Source: Diaporthe sp. PMI_573 (lineage: Eukaryota; Ascomycota; Sordariomycetes; Diaporthales; Diaporthaceae). Taken from it: DNA of 64,000 bases. This document shows positions 34,252-44,683 of the stretch, piece after piece (the stretch's first letter is position 1; each line of letters opens with the position of its first letter). The position numbers were made by a program, and so were the translations under genes. Below the pieces are notes generated by a model, which had not been told where the DNA came from, did no database searches, and saw only the letters and a program-made list of their open reading frames with translations. Location of the stretch: NCBI GenBank assembly GCA_021399435.1, contig JAJTUP010000101.1:141130-205129 (forward strand), read 5' to 3'.

Positions 34252-34402
34252 AATAATTAATAATTAATAATTAATAATTAATAATTAATAATTAATAATT
34301 AATAATTAATAATTAATAATTAATAATTAATAATTAATAATTAATAATTAATAATTAATAATTAATAATTAATAATTAATAATTAATAATTAATAATTAA
34401 TA
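34252..34402. repeat. Heptamer array (TAATAAT)n
   Basis: About 21 almost perfect copies of a 7-bp unit (AATTAAT), preceded by TAGCTAA-type units (34205-34250). The high uniformity compared with the surroundings indicates a recent expansion. Confidence 0.92.
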
Positions 34403-34704
34403 GTTTAGATATTAATTATTAAAGCTATTTAAAAGAACTAATATAAATAAAGTAGTAAATAAAGTTTATAAAAAGCTATTTTATTAATAAAAGATAAATA
34501 AATATAACTTTTAATTATATAATTATATAATTTATATATTCTTTTATTATAACTCTAAAATTCCTTATTAGTAGCTTTTATATAGTATTTTTTAATTGTT
34601 TTTTTGGCTTTTTGTTTTTTTTAAGCTTAAATTTACTATAATAAGAGTATTTAAGTAAAACAAAATGTAAACTAAGAGTATAATAAATATATTATTAATA
34701 AAAG

Positions 34705-34892
34705 TATATTTAAATACTTGTATATTTGTATATATATTGTATAGATATACAAGATATATAGATATATAAATATACAAATATACAGATATACAGATATACA
34801 AAACCTTAGATATATAAATATATAGATATACAGTATATCTGTATATTTATACATATACAATATACATTGTATATAATTTTGTCACAACTCTG
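34705..34892. repeat. Right subterminal repeats and terminal inverted repeat
   Basis: TATACAGATATACAAA-type motifs mirror those of the left end, followed by TTTGTCACAACTCTG (34878-34892), the exact complement of the left terminal repeat. Confidence 0.78.
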
Positions 34893-37310
34893 GCCTTGGG
34901 CTAAAGAAGGTTGTTTCGGGTATATGGGGTCCCTGGGGTATGTGATGCCTGTTGGCTTGCTGGGCCTGGAGTAATGTTTTGCTAGGTGACTGCTGGGCCT
35001 GGTGTAGTTAGGGGTAGCCGGGTTAGTTGTTCTATTGACTTGATGATAGTGGTAGGGAAAGAGGTACTGCCTGGGGTAGAAGGAATAGGTGTTTGTATAT
35101 TTCTTCTAGGTGGTTTTTAAAATTGTTGTGCTATTTTCGACTTAGGCGTAAATTTAACCTTATGGGCTTTGTCTTCTGGCTACTTAGGGCAATAGTCTTC
35201 TTTAAGGAGGGTAAATAGTTGGTTGGTAATATGGGTGCTTCTTATATTGCTGGTATAGATGCTGTGGGCCTGGAGAAAGCGCCGGAGCTCTAATTGCTAG
35301 CGGCTCTTAATGACTCTAAAGCTATCAAGAGTCTATTTCTTAAAGTAGGTTTGATACTTGCTGAGAAGTTTGTTGTTAATAGTATAAATTTCCTGTAGCT
35401 TATCTAGTGCTCTAAGTAGGTATATTGTTATTTAGGTAGGGTTTTGGCTTAAAGGGTTGCTTGGGGCTTTTTATTAGGAGTGGTTAATATAGGCCCAGCT
35501 TATTGTTAAGACTGTGTATTGTTGGTAAAGGGTATTGAGGTAGGCCTTAAGGAGGTCTGTGTAGTCTTACCCTCTAGCTAGGGTAGTGTCTGCTACTGGG
35601 AATATAGTAGTTGATGAAAAAGAAGCGGTCTTGGCTATTGCCTATTATTTACGGGCTAGCTATAAAAATTTAAATCTAGGATACTAATTGACTAATCTAA
35701 CTCGTGTCTTTATGGTTACCCTTTCTATGGTTTAAAGAAAAGGAAGGGAAAGAGGAAAGTTTAACTAATTTAACTCAAGTCTTTGTAATTATCCTTCCTA
35801 TAGGTTAGGTAAAGGAGAAGGGGAAGGACTAGCCACTATAGGTATAGTTCCTGTTATAGTTGAGAAAGGTCTCGTCTTTTGAGTGTAAAGAAGAAAGGGG
35901 ACTAACTACTGTAGGTATAGTTTTTATTATGGTTGAGGATGGCTATTTTGGCTTATTGAAGGAGGAGGACTATTAGAAGAAGGACTAGTAGAAAAAGGAG
36001 GAAGAGGACTAGCTACTACAATATTTGTGTTTCTTTAGTAGGTGGTTTGTTTGTTTACTTCTAGGAGACTAGAAGAAGGAGGAGAAGGTAAAGGTAAATA
36101 AGCTAAAGGTGAAAAAGGCGGAGGGGCTGCCGCCGTTATAGTTGATGATGTCGGCTTTAACGAGGAGCTACCGCTACTGTAGTTGGCGATATTGGCTTTG
36201 ACGCGAGTGGTGGTGACAAGAGTTGGTATGCCGTTGTCTGCGGTAACTAGGTAAGCGGTAATAGTGGTGTCGGCAGAAGGCAGGGGCGCTGTTGTCTATG
36301 GTAACTAGGCAAGTGGTGGTGGTGACGAGAACTAGTATACTGCCGTAATGGTAAGCGGTAAAGAGATCTAGATAAGAGAGAGAAAGAGAGAGAGATATTG
36401 TTGCCTGCTGCTACTAAATAGTGGTAATAGTACTGGGGTAGGAGTGTTGTTGTTAGTAGTAATAAGGTAGCCGTAGCCTTTCTAGTAGCCTTGGATCTGC
36501 AGAAAAGAGGGTATTGTGATACTTACTGCTACGGCTTATGACTGGCATAAGAACTATTTACCTGCAGGTGGTGGTTATTGGTAAATGGCACCTATTACTG
36601 TGTAGTCTGATGGGTAGAGTTGCCCTTTTGAGTGGTTATCTTAGTTATATACTACTAAATGTAATAAAAGAGGGGTAGGTAAGGGTTTTGGTGTTCTGGG
36701 CATGGTTTTGGGCGTTTTGGGTGGCTGTGCTAAGTGGCTAAGGGAGTGTAAGGGGGCCTGGGCAAGAGGTTTGTGTGTAAATGGTAGGGTAAGTGCTTAA
36801 GGTTAGTACCTGTTCTGCTGGTAGTTGTTTAGGTGGCAAGAAGGCTATTGTCTAGTAAGAAGCCCTTTTGTAGAAGAAGGGGAAGGGGCAAAGAACGAGG
36901 CCGTGAGAGTGTTCTTTGCCTAGGGGATGGGGATATTGTAGGGAAGGTGTGATGGTGTGTACTGCTAAATAGTTGGTTCTTTGTGTAGAAGGTCGTTGTT
37001 GGTATAGCGGGTTTGTATAGGTGTTGGTTTCTTTTCGTGATACTTTGTGGTAAATACCTGGCTTTTCTGGGGGTCTTTGCTAGGAAGGAACTTCTAGTCT
37101 TTAGTGGTTGGATCTTTTGGGGTACTAGTAATGATGACTGCCTGGTCTGGTTATTGGTTAGTGGTGGCTGCTTTCTTTTGATTGTGTAGCGTAGATATTG
37201 TGGTCTGCTTTGTTGGCTGTTAACTGCTTGCTGGCTGACAAGATCGATAAAGGTCTGGTGATGGATCTACCTCTTTGGACCTAGCTGTTAGGGACTGATG
37301 GGGTAGTTAA
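34893..37310 (-). pseudogene. Long minus-strand relic with C-to-T changes, family unknown
   Basis: The plus strand here is rich in G and T and poor in C and A. On the minus strand a frame at about 35640-35130 reads as protein when TAA/TAG are taken as mutated Gln codons: DYTDLLKAYLNTLYQQY, ITIYLLRALDKLQEIYTINN, LELRRFLQAHSIYTSNIRST and LFTLLKEDYCPK. It is helical and Leu/Tyr-rich. Further left it becomes Ser/Pro-rich. The stretch 35680-36400 contains diverged short repeats (CTAACTC...TATGG and CTACTGTAGGTATAG-type). It may be a transposon protein; nothing diagnostic was found. Confidence 0.4.
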
Positions 37311-37860
37311 TTACTGATTAGTGTTGGTATGGCCCTGACTGCTAAGGGTTAGGGGTCTTTGTACGTGTAAATAGGGGCGAGTAAAAGGAACTACTGTATG
37401 TGTCTGGGTACGGGTTTGATTCTTGCTATAGAAAGAAGAAAGGAAGTTATTGCCATCGTGGGTGCCGAAGTACTTGGTGTAGTGGCCAGCCCTCTGCTGA
37501 CTAAGCCAGACCGGCCCTTCTAATTGGCTACAGCCGGGCCGGGCGTGCGGTCCCTTCAACGGTCACCAAATCCACACCGACCTCCTTTCCTCTCCAAGCG
37601 CTCGGGGCTTCAAGTCCGCAAGGCGGTCACAGAAGCCGTTCTCCTAGGGAGCACAGTAAGCAGGTATGTGGATGACCGGCGGACTCGAATTGAGAAGTGC
37701 TATCATGAGACGAAGAGAGGGAAGACAGGCAAGGCAGTGGAGATGTCGAAAGATTTGACAATAGTAGCACCATATTAGCGCATTTGACACTCGTCCGGTT
37801 TTAGGCTACAAGGGTGCTATGTATATCAGAATTATTCTATCCCAATAAAACATCAAATAC
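37311..37860. other. Border DNA, no gene supported
   Basis: Composition becomes GC-normal near 37440. Two short frames on opposite strands (37311-37559 minus, 37524-37778 plus) show no recognised motif. The NmrA-like gene ends at 37861. Confidence 0.4.
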
Positions 37861-38900
37861 TTATTTCAGATCCTTATAGGCCGGGCTCTTCCTAACGTGT
37901 TCCTCCCAAGTTGTAAGATCATCCTCTAGGATCCGGCGGGTTAACTCATAACTCTCTCCAACAAAGTAGCCATACTCGGCGATGAGTTTCATGTTGTCAA
38001 CCATGGTTTCTTTCATCAATCCTGGTCCTTGAACGAAAGCACCCCATGAATCAAAATCCAGCTCATGCCAACTTGCGCCCTTACCAGCCTCGGGGAACAC
38101 TTTCTTGAATGTCGCGATGATTTCATCGCCGGTAACGTCGCCTGAGGTACCCAGCACATGCTTGCCGACAACCTCATCCCAGTGCAGAACGATGGCCTTG
38201 ATAAATTTGCCAGTGTCTGCCGTGTCGAAGAGGGCGACTGGACGATCTGCACCGAACGGCAGGAAAATAGCATACGCACCATCGTGAGCCGGAGATGGCT
38301 GCAACAGACGCGTTGAGTAATTAGTCATGAAGCTTCCAGGCAGGAAAAATGCTGCTGGACTGCCAATGCTTCGCACATACTCTTCAATCCGAGCTTTGGT
38401 GTCAAAGTTGTATACGTGGGTCAGGACCCCGTTTGTCAGTTTCTGGGCGTACGGGAGGGAAGACCAGATATATTGGCGAACTCCAGCCTCCTTGGCCGCA
38501 TCGGCCAGATTTCTGCCCTGTTGCAGCTCGAGCTCAATGTCAGCTTGACCCCAGTCCGTATTTCCAGTGGTGGTCATGGAGAAAACGGCGGTTGAGCCCT
38601 TCAGGGCTGCCAACAGAGATGCCTTATCGTTTGCGTCGGCCTGTGACGATCAAAGTTAGCTTCGTCGTTGGCGGGCCGAAACGCAGTTTACATGTGTGAC
38701 TCGTTCTAACAGAAATATTGACATACAACGACGACTTCAATGCCCTTTGTAGCAAGCGCCTTGGCTCCCTCAGAAGTAGCATCCCGAGTGACTGCGCGAA
38801 CAGTCCATTCTGATTTAAGCTTGGGATCATGCGTGAATATTTTGACGACACTACCGCCTTGGGAGCCGGTGGCGCCAAATACTGTAATGACCTTTGCCAT
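37861..38900 (-). CDS. NmrA-like NAD(P)-binding protein
   Basis: Two exons: 38900-38727 and 38640-37861, with an 86-bp phase-0 intron (GTATGT donor, CACAG acceptor). The 317-residue product has the usual length. It begins MAKVITVFGATGSQGGSVVK, whose GATGSQGG is the Rossmann dinucleotide loop of the atypical short-chain dehydrogenase NmrA family. It is followed by TVRAVTRD, FSMTTTGNTDW, GVRQYIWSSLPYAQ and FFLPGSFMTNY. There is no obvious Tyr-x3-Lys catalytic pair, as is common in NmrA proteins, which often act as redox sensors or regulators rather than enzymes. The frame is intact and GC-normal although it sits between two heavily mutated regions. Confidence 0.93.
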
Positions 38901-39505
38901 GTTGATGGTTTGTGAGGAGGGATAACGACGTAGATTGGGCAGATCTGATTAGCTGGAGCTGGAATGATACTCTGAGCATGTATTAAAGGTATGGGGGGGA
39001 ATGTAAACGAGAATCATCAGGTGTTGGTTTTATATACTTGAGCAACCAAGAAGCCAGCACGTTTAGCACCCTTGCCTCATTGCGTGTTGCCCATCTGACG
39101 TTTTCGGAGTTAAGCAGTCGTCAATTGAGATAAGGAGCTGACGCCGAACGCGGAACACCAGTTTTCTTTTCGTGAGAAATGCTGAGTAATACAACCAACA
39201 CGCACTCCCCACAAGCCTAGGGGGCTAGAGTCGCTTTCGGCGAACTCATCAAAAAAGATTGTAGGTGCAAACGCCGACGAAGCTCCGACTGGGCTCGGCT
39301 CGCTTCCCGAGCGCCCACGCCAGCGGAGGGAAACAGTGCCGCTCCCTGTCTATACTACAATTTCTAACTGTGCAGTTCATTATGCCCGAAAATCTTCGGG
39401 CCTCGTCATGTGGCGACTAATGTATTACGAATAATGCCGACGAGATGAGATGTAGGCACAACAGTTCCGTCCCAACCTTTTTTTTTAAATCTGGAAATTG
39501 GGGCT
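38901..39505. other. Intergenic DNA, presumed NmrA promoter side
   Basis: GC-normal sequence without a supported gene. A T-run lies at about 39478-39486. Confidence 0.4.
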
Positions 39506-39889
39506 ATGTCCAACAAAAGGAAGCTGGCTTCATCTGCTGTGGCGAAGTGGGCCCGGAGGAAAGGGAAGTGGGTGCCTGTAGAGGAGGAAGTTGGTCAGTT
39601 AACCAGACGCAGGAAGAGAATGGCTATCCCCAATCCAAAGAAGCTCATGACAATAGCCGAGACTCTGGCCGCTGGTAAAGCCATTACTGAGATCAACCAA
39701 TTGGAGAGGAAGAGGAAAAGGAGACTACTGAGAATGCGATTGAGGTGGGAAGCCTTCAAGACGACGAGAGTTCAAGTTCAGATGTGGCAGAAATCCCGTC
39801 GTACGCACCCGAACCGGTCGAGAGGTTAAGAGTTCCAGAAAATACTGAATTCCAATCAATTCTCAACCTAATCTTAGAAGTAATTTAGT
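39506..39889 (+). pseudogene. Lys/Arg-rich hypothetical protein, probably frameshifted
   Basis: An ATG at 39506 opens MSNKRKLASSAVAKWARRKG and a basic protein to about 39700. The later part of that frame is simple Arg/Lys. The +2 frame from about 39695 reads IGEEEEKETTENAIEVGS, then an acidic Ser-rich stretch and PEPVERLRVPENTEFQSILN, ending at a TAG at about 39888. A single frame change would give one protein with a basic head and an acidic tail. No family is recognised, and no introns are evident. Confidence 0.3.
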
Positions 39890-39899
39890 TCTACTCGAG

Positions 39900-41740
39900 C
39901 TATTCAACTCGTCTAGCTCCTGAAACTGCGTCCCCAGTAGGGCCTCTCTCCTCATCATTCTCCTTTAACTTCTCTCTTTCGTTCGTAGGCGCAAATTTGC
40001 TCCTGATCCTAATCCTCTTACCATACCTATAGAACAAGAATGGAATAATAGCCAGGACGGTAGCGACACCCCCAATGAGACTACCTCCGCCATCAACACC
40101 GAGAGCATGGAACATGTAATTGGTAAATAGGGGTGCAGAAGCACCGCATGCGGATCGAACGATGGTGTTGGCTGCTATAGCGGATGCATCGTACTGGACG
40201 TAGACGTCGACGAGGTAGGTCAAGTAAGCGACAAAGATAAGCATGAGCGAAGTGGCTAGAAAGCAGCCAGCAAGAGTCGGTACAGCCCAGTGGATGGAGC
40301 TGTAAACAATTTAGAGACTGATGCCCAACAAAGACTCAAGGGTTTGATCGAGATTACTTACTTATACTCGGCCGTCCACGCGAAGCAGAACATGGTTACA
40401 GCAAACCCAACGCCACCGATTATGGCCAACGGCAGACCATCTTCTGGTTCCATCCGCTTGCCATCGCGCTCGACCTTCTTCCTTCGAATACGCGTATCAA
40501 CCATAACAACGACACCACCCAACATGGCGACAACGATGGTACCGATTAGGGGAAGCTCGCTCACACCCGAATTCCACCCACGCTTCTGTTAAAACACAAT
40601 GGGGTAGATACTGAACAGCATATACAGCAAGGTGTAAACCACAGACATGTAGACGGCACACAGGAAAGAAATTCTATCGAAGAGAATGATCCAAGGTCGA
40701 GTCAACGCGACCTTGTAAACAGCGCCCAGCGACCGATCGTTCTCCTCCACCTTTGCCTTGACATGCTCATACCCCGGAATCTTTGCTTTCCGGATCCTCC
40801 GCGCCTTCTTCATGAGAAGCGTCAGACGATGCGTCTCCGGGATTATAAGCATAATCATAGCAGTTCTGCCGCCGAGCCATAGAAGGACGAAGAAACTCCA
40901 TTGCCAATCCTTTTTCAATTTCTAAAAATCCTACAATAACGAAACCAAGAGCTAGTCTAACTCTAACTATAACTAAAAATCCTACCATAAAATTACCATA
41001 CTTGCGCAAGTCCCAAAAATTAGCAAAGATACCAGGTATATTACTAAATAGTATAAAGATAAATATTTCTATAAAGAAGTATTTAACTAAATGGCTATTA
41101 AAATTTAATATCTAGGTATAAAGAAAGTTAAAGATTAAATATAGTATAAGTATAATATAAAAGATTTATTATTAACTATATAGTTTGTTTAGTAGTATAA
41201 AGATAAGTAATTTAGTATAGTAACTTAAAAGAAATAATATAATAATTAAACTTATTACTTTTTTAGGGATATAGAAATACTTAGCTATTAAGAAAAAATA
41301 ACTACTTAAAAAGCTTAATATAAATATAATATTAAGAATAAATAAAATAGCTAATAAAATAATAACTTATTATTAAAATATTAATTAATTATAAGGATTT
41401 TGTAACGACCTGGGGAAAGACCCCTGAAAGACCCCCGAAGAGGCCCCGACTCCCGAGGGAGTATAAAAAGGGAACCCAAGCCCCCACGGGCTACAGGCTG
41501 GAGGGGGGCAGGAATCAGTCTTGAACCTATACCTGACACACAAGGTTGACAGCAGTACTCAGAATACACTCAGTTCACCAGTGCCTCGTGCCCGTTGCGC
41601 CTAGCGTCCCTATAACATTACAGATTTTAAATATTACTTAATTAAAAATTAACATAGTCTTTATTATTAAAATATAAAAAATAGTTTTTTAGTTTATAGA
41701 TTTAGTATAGTTTATTTATTAGCTAGAAGAAAATTTAAGA
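39900..41740 (-). pseudogene. MFS transporter (DHA1-like), 5' half RIP-mutated, LTR-interrupted
   Basis: The 3' half (about 40920-39900) is GC-normal and encodes the C-terminal half of a 12-helix drug:H+ antiporter: WQWSFFVLLWLGGRTAMIML, IPETHRLTLLMKKARRIRKA, WIILFDRISFLCAVYMSVVY and SELPLIGTIVVAMLGG. An intron lies at about 40300-40360, and a TAA replaces Gln before KRGWNSGV. Upstream of about 40925 the DNA becomes very AT-rich, yet the N-terminal half is still readable: YFFIEIFIFILFSNIPGIFA; FLIAKYFYIPKKVISLIIIL; and NPYN before a stop at the family's NPKNW. A one-base change in an A-run near 40925 breaks the frame. A solo LTR (41401-41622) splits the 5' part and a pogo element adjoins it. 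Confidence 0.8.
41401..41622. mobile_element. Solo LTR (family B) with GATTT target duplication
   Basis: A 222-bp GC-rich block begins TGTAACGACCTGG and ends TATAACATTACA (TG...CA, with TGTAA/TTACA inverted ends). It is flanked by the perfect 5-bp direct repeat GATTT (41396-41400 and 41623-41627). A TATA-like GTATAAAAAGGG lies near 41460. The sequence differs from the LTR at 10745. It lies inside AT-mutated transporter sequence but is itself unmutated. Confidence 0.9.
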
Positions 41741-41742
41741 TA

Positions 41743-43599
41743 AGTTGCCGTGCCCACATTCCGCCCACCCCCTGATTCCGCCCACTCCACACCCGCAACC
41801 GCGTCAGGCCCATATCGTCACAAAAAACGCGTTTTCTCAACAAGTATTTTTTTTCTTCTCTTCAAACTTTACAAGCATGTTCCCTACACTATAATAAAGC
41901 CGTATACCGAAGATAACGTACTAGCGGCACTTAAAGCCATTGCGGCAGGCGCCGGCATATAAAAGGCTTCCTTACATTAGAGTATTCCAAGGAGCACACT
42001 TTATACTTACTATCAGGGTACCCAAAGCCATTCTAATGCTACAAATTAGTAGATAAGGTTATCGTCAACCTAGGAAACTAATTTAACTTTGTTTACACTT
42101 AACCAGGTAACCCTGGGGCTGTTGTTAACCCATTTCGAAATAAGGACCTTCGCGACACAAATTGCCGCTCCTCAGAAGCAACTACTACTACTTGGCAAGA
42201 AGTAGCTAAGAGGTTTTCTTATAAGAAACCTCGAGATTTATAGTGTTAGAAGCCGTTAGATATACTTTCACCAGGTAGATAGGGCAAAAACAGAGATAAT
42301 TAAGCTATGGTTTAACCTTCTTTACCTACTAGTTATCTTTAAGATTAAGCTAGAAAACCGCCATAATGCTAATAAAAGGGGTATCGCCAAGGGCGCCAGA
42401 TTTAATAAAATTATCCTCGGGCTTAAAAAAAAGAAGCTTGTTATTTAAAAAAGTAATAAAGGAAAGGTATAGACCTCCTTCTTTAAGTATATCTCTACTA
42501 CGGGTAAAGTATGCCCTCCACTTGTTATTTTTAAAGGGAAGAGTATACAGTAGTAATGGTTTAAAACCCTCAAAGGTTACGAGAATTAGGAGTTTATAGC
42601 AACAAAAAACGGCTAGATAAATAACAACGTTACCCTCAAGTAGCTAAGAAAGGTCTTTATTCCTCATATAAAGCCTATAGCACCTAATAAGTAGTATTTA
42701 CTTATCGTCAATAGGTATAAAAGCTACTATACCTTCGAGTTTATATAGAAATACTTCTTAAATAAGATATATATTATTTACTTACCGCTACATACATTAC
42801 ACATACTTCAACTACTAGACTTAGGCGTATTTACTTTACTAAAGGTAGCATATAAAGCCGAAGCCAACCTTCTAAACTTTTATACTAAAAACACTATTAG
42901 TAGCAAGCAGTTATTTCTTTTTTACTATCAGAAGGGACAATCTAAAGTACTGAAAGAAAGTAATGTACTTAGTAGGTAGCATATAACTAGATTATGGCTA
43001 GTTAATATAGCCAAGCCACTTCTTAGCATCTAATTACTTGAAAACACTAAGAAAGCGGCTATGAGAGCAAAATCTAACAACGCCACGAGAAAGAGGAGAC
43101 TCAAATTAGTCTCCCTAGTACCCATTAGTATTAAAAAAGTAGTGTTATCAACACCAAGGGCATCCCAAGAGGTTCAGTATTTACACAGCTTTTTTAATAA
43201 TGGTACTTACTTGGCTACCATGTAATAGCTATTATTCAGGAAGGTTGAAAAAGGATATAACGAGAAAGACTAGTAATTAAAGATGGTACTACGAGAAAAC
43301 GAGATACTCAAAGCAAGGTTGGAAGCCGTGGTACCAGTTAAAAGAAAGAAGGTCTCAACGAGTCCCAACTCGAGGTTTGTAAGAATTAAGGCTATCAGGA
43401 AGGCGCAAATTGCAGCCAGGGTAATTAAGGCTAAGTCAGCAGATAAAGAAGGGTCTAAAAATACCGAAACACCAGAAGATTATATCATAGTGGGTTCTGG
43501 CGACGATACAGACGACGAGGAAGCCGAAGGGTAGTCGTGGTGGGTGGGCGATTTGGGTAGGCGGAATCAGGGGGTGGGCGGAATGTGGGCACGGCAACT
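41743..43599 (+). mobile_element. pogo/Fot1-type Tc1-mariner element, 1857 bp
   Basis: Long terminal inverted repeats of at least 40 bp begin AGTTGCCGTGCCCACATTCC and end with the exact complement at 43599. They are flanked by TA on both sides (41741-41742 and 43600-43601), the standard Tc1/mariner target duplication. The terminal repeats contain repeated CCGCCCAC units and are GC-rich, while most of the interior is AT-mutated. The plus-strand interior encodes a broken pogo-type transposase. Confidence 0.92.
41890..43534 (+). pseudogene. pogo/Fot1 transposase, RIP-inactivated
   Basis: The readable order is pogo-like. An N-terminal helix-turn-helix (PYTEDNVLAALKAIAAG, then SIPRSTLYTYYQGTQSHS) is followed by a CENP-B-like middle. 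The DDE core then reads NRHNANKRGIAKG where the family has N-R-x-N-M-D-E-x-G-I-x-x-G. Later comes VNRYKSYYTFEFI where the family has V-D-G-H-x-S-H, then IYIIYLPLHTLHILQLLDLG. Both catalytic Asp positions are therefore Asn, as expected from G-to-A changes, and many stops occur. The last 84 codons (43283-43534) are clean and encode the family's C-terminal coiled coil (ENEILKARLEAVVPVKRKKV) and an acidic tail. Confidence 0.85.
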
Positions 43600-43601
43600 T
43601 A

Positions 43602-44683
43602 TATATTTAATTATACTTTATTCTTTCTATTATAATATAAGTATAAGCTATAAAGACTACTGCCTTGGGATAGTTATGCCAGGTATATTAATAAGAACGG
43701 TTACTAACATTATAACTTCTTTATTAGAAATTATCCCTGCTTGCCTTTGTGGCCAGGGATTAATTCTGTTTAAATCCGTTGCTTGATGTCATTGTTACCG
43801 ATGGAGGTAAACCTTAGCTCGGGATTCGCGACCCGAAGATAGCGTCAAGTATTGTTAACAAATCAACGATTATTTAACACCTAAAAAGAGCAATCTCTAG
43901 TCAACTATTCGGCCCTTTGTCCTACAATGCATGTCATGGTTACCGCCTCTGGCAAAAGATGTTAGCGCTGTACAAGCGCTACCAACGCCTCCCGAAAGCA
44001 GAAGATGCTAGAGTTTCTAAGTTACAACTATCGCATCAAGCGTTAGCGAAGCCATTGCTAGAAGACAATGGCTGGATAGGAAATATTAATCGACTATCGT
44101 GGTAGGTTTTACGAAACTCCAGACTGAATGATCAGATTGTTCGATACAGCGTTCACTCTCGCTCTCGACCAAGCCTTGGATGGCTTGGATGCCAACAGAG
44201 CGCTCCTTGCTCGGCAGTTGATACGGCCGTTTCCCACTTTCGTCTCGTCCACCCTCTCAGCGAACAAATTACATCATGGCCCCACATGGGGTCATCCCTG
44301 CGGAGAAGCATGATTAACTGGATGACAAATGCATTTTTCTTCTGTGTCTCGCGCATCGGAGTTAACTCGAGCGAGCAAGCGCCGTCAGGCCAGACGTGAG
44401 GGAATGGGGAACACAGCAATCCCAGGATCCCTTCGGCTCTGCTTCCGCAGACCTTTATCGCCATCTAAGCTTCAAGGTTGCGTGGATGGTTTGCGGCCAA
44501 GAAACCTAATGTCCGGGGCGATAATGCCGAGAATGGGCTTGTATAATTACCGAGACCAAGCAACACGCAATGCCCAACCGTATCATTCTTCGCACATAAT
44601 TTCATGCGCCTACATCCGCTTGCATTTACCAATACCTGTCATCACTATTCCCACAAGCACGAAAACGCCTTAGCGTTACCACA
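43602..44683. other. Transposon flank and intergenic DNA
   Basis: AT-rich to about 43740 (possibly the last 5' remnant of the transporter gene), then GC-normal. Overlapping frames near 43917-44105 (plus) and 44153-44464 (minus) show no recognised motif. The final part presumably contains the promoter of the MDR gene. Confidence 0.4.

Larger units (their letters stand above)
25801..34892 (-). mobile_element. hAT-like DNA transposon, 9.1 kb, two genes
   Basis: The outer ends are a perfect 15-bp inverted repeat, CAGAGTTGTGACAAA (25801-25815) and its complement (34878-34892); CAG-starting ends are usual for hAT. A second degenerate copy of the end lies just inside (25824 on the left; GTTACAACTCTG at 32711-32722 on the right). 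Both ends carry arrays of ATATACAGATATACAAG-type motifs, like the subterminal transposase-binding repeats of hAT elements. Inside, on the minus strand, are a transposase gene and a second multi-exon gene, separated by several unrelated tandem arrays. No 8-bp target duplication matches (CTAATCAT left, GCCTTGGG right), so the right border may be 32722 rather than 34892, or the element may be a recombined composite. Confidence 0.75.

Noticed and set aside
25793..34900. 8-bp target-site duplication for the hAT-like element
   Set aside because: Flanks CTAATCAT and GCCTTGGG do not match, and the alternative borders at 25824 and 32722 (TTGGAACT, TAGACAAT) do not match either.
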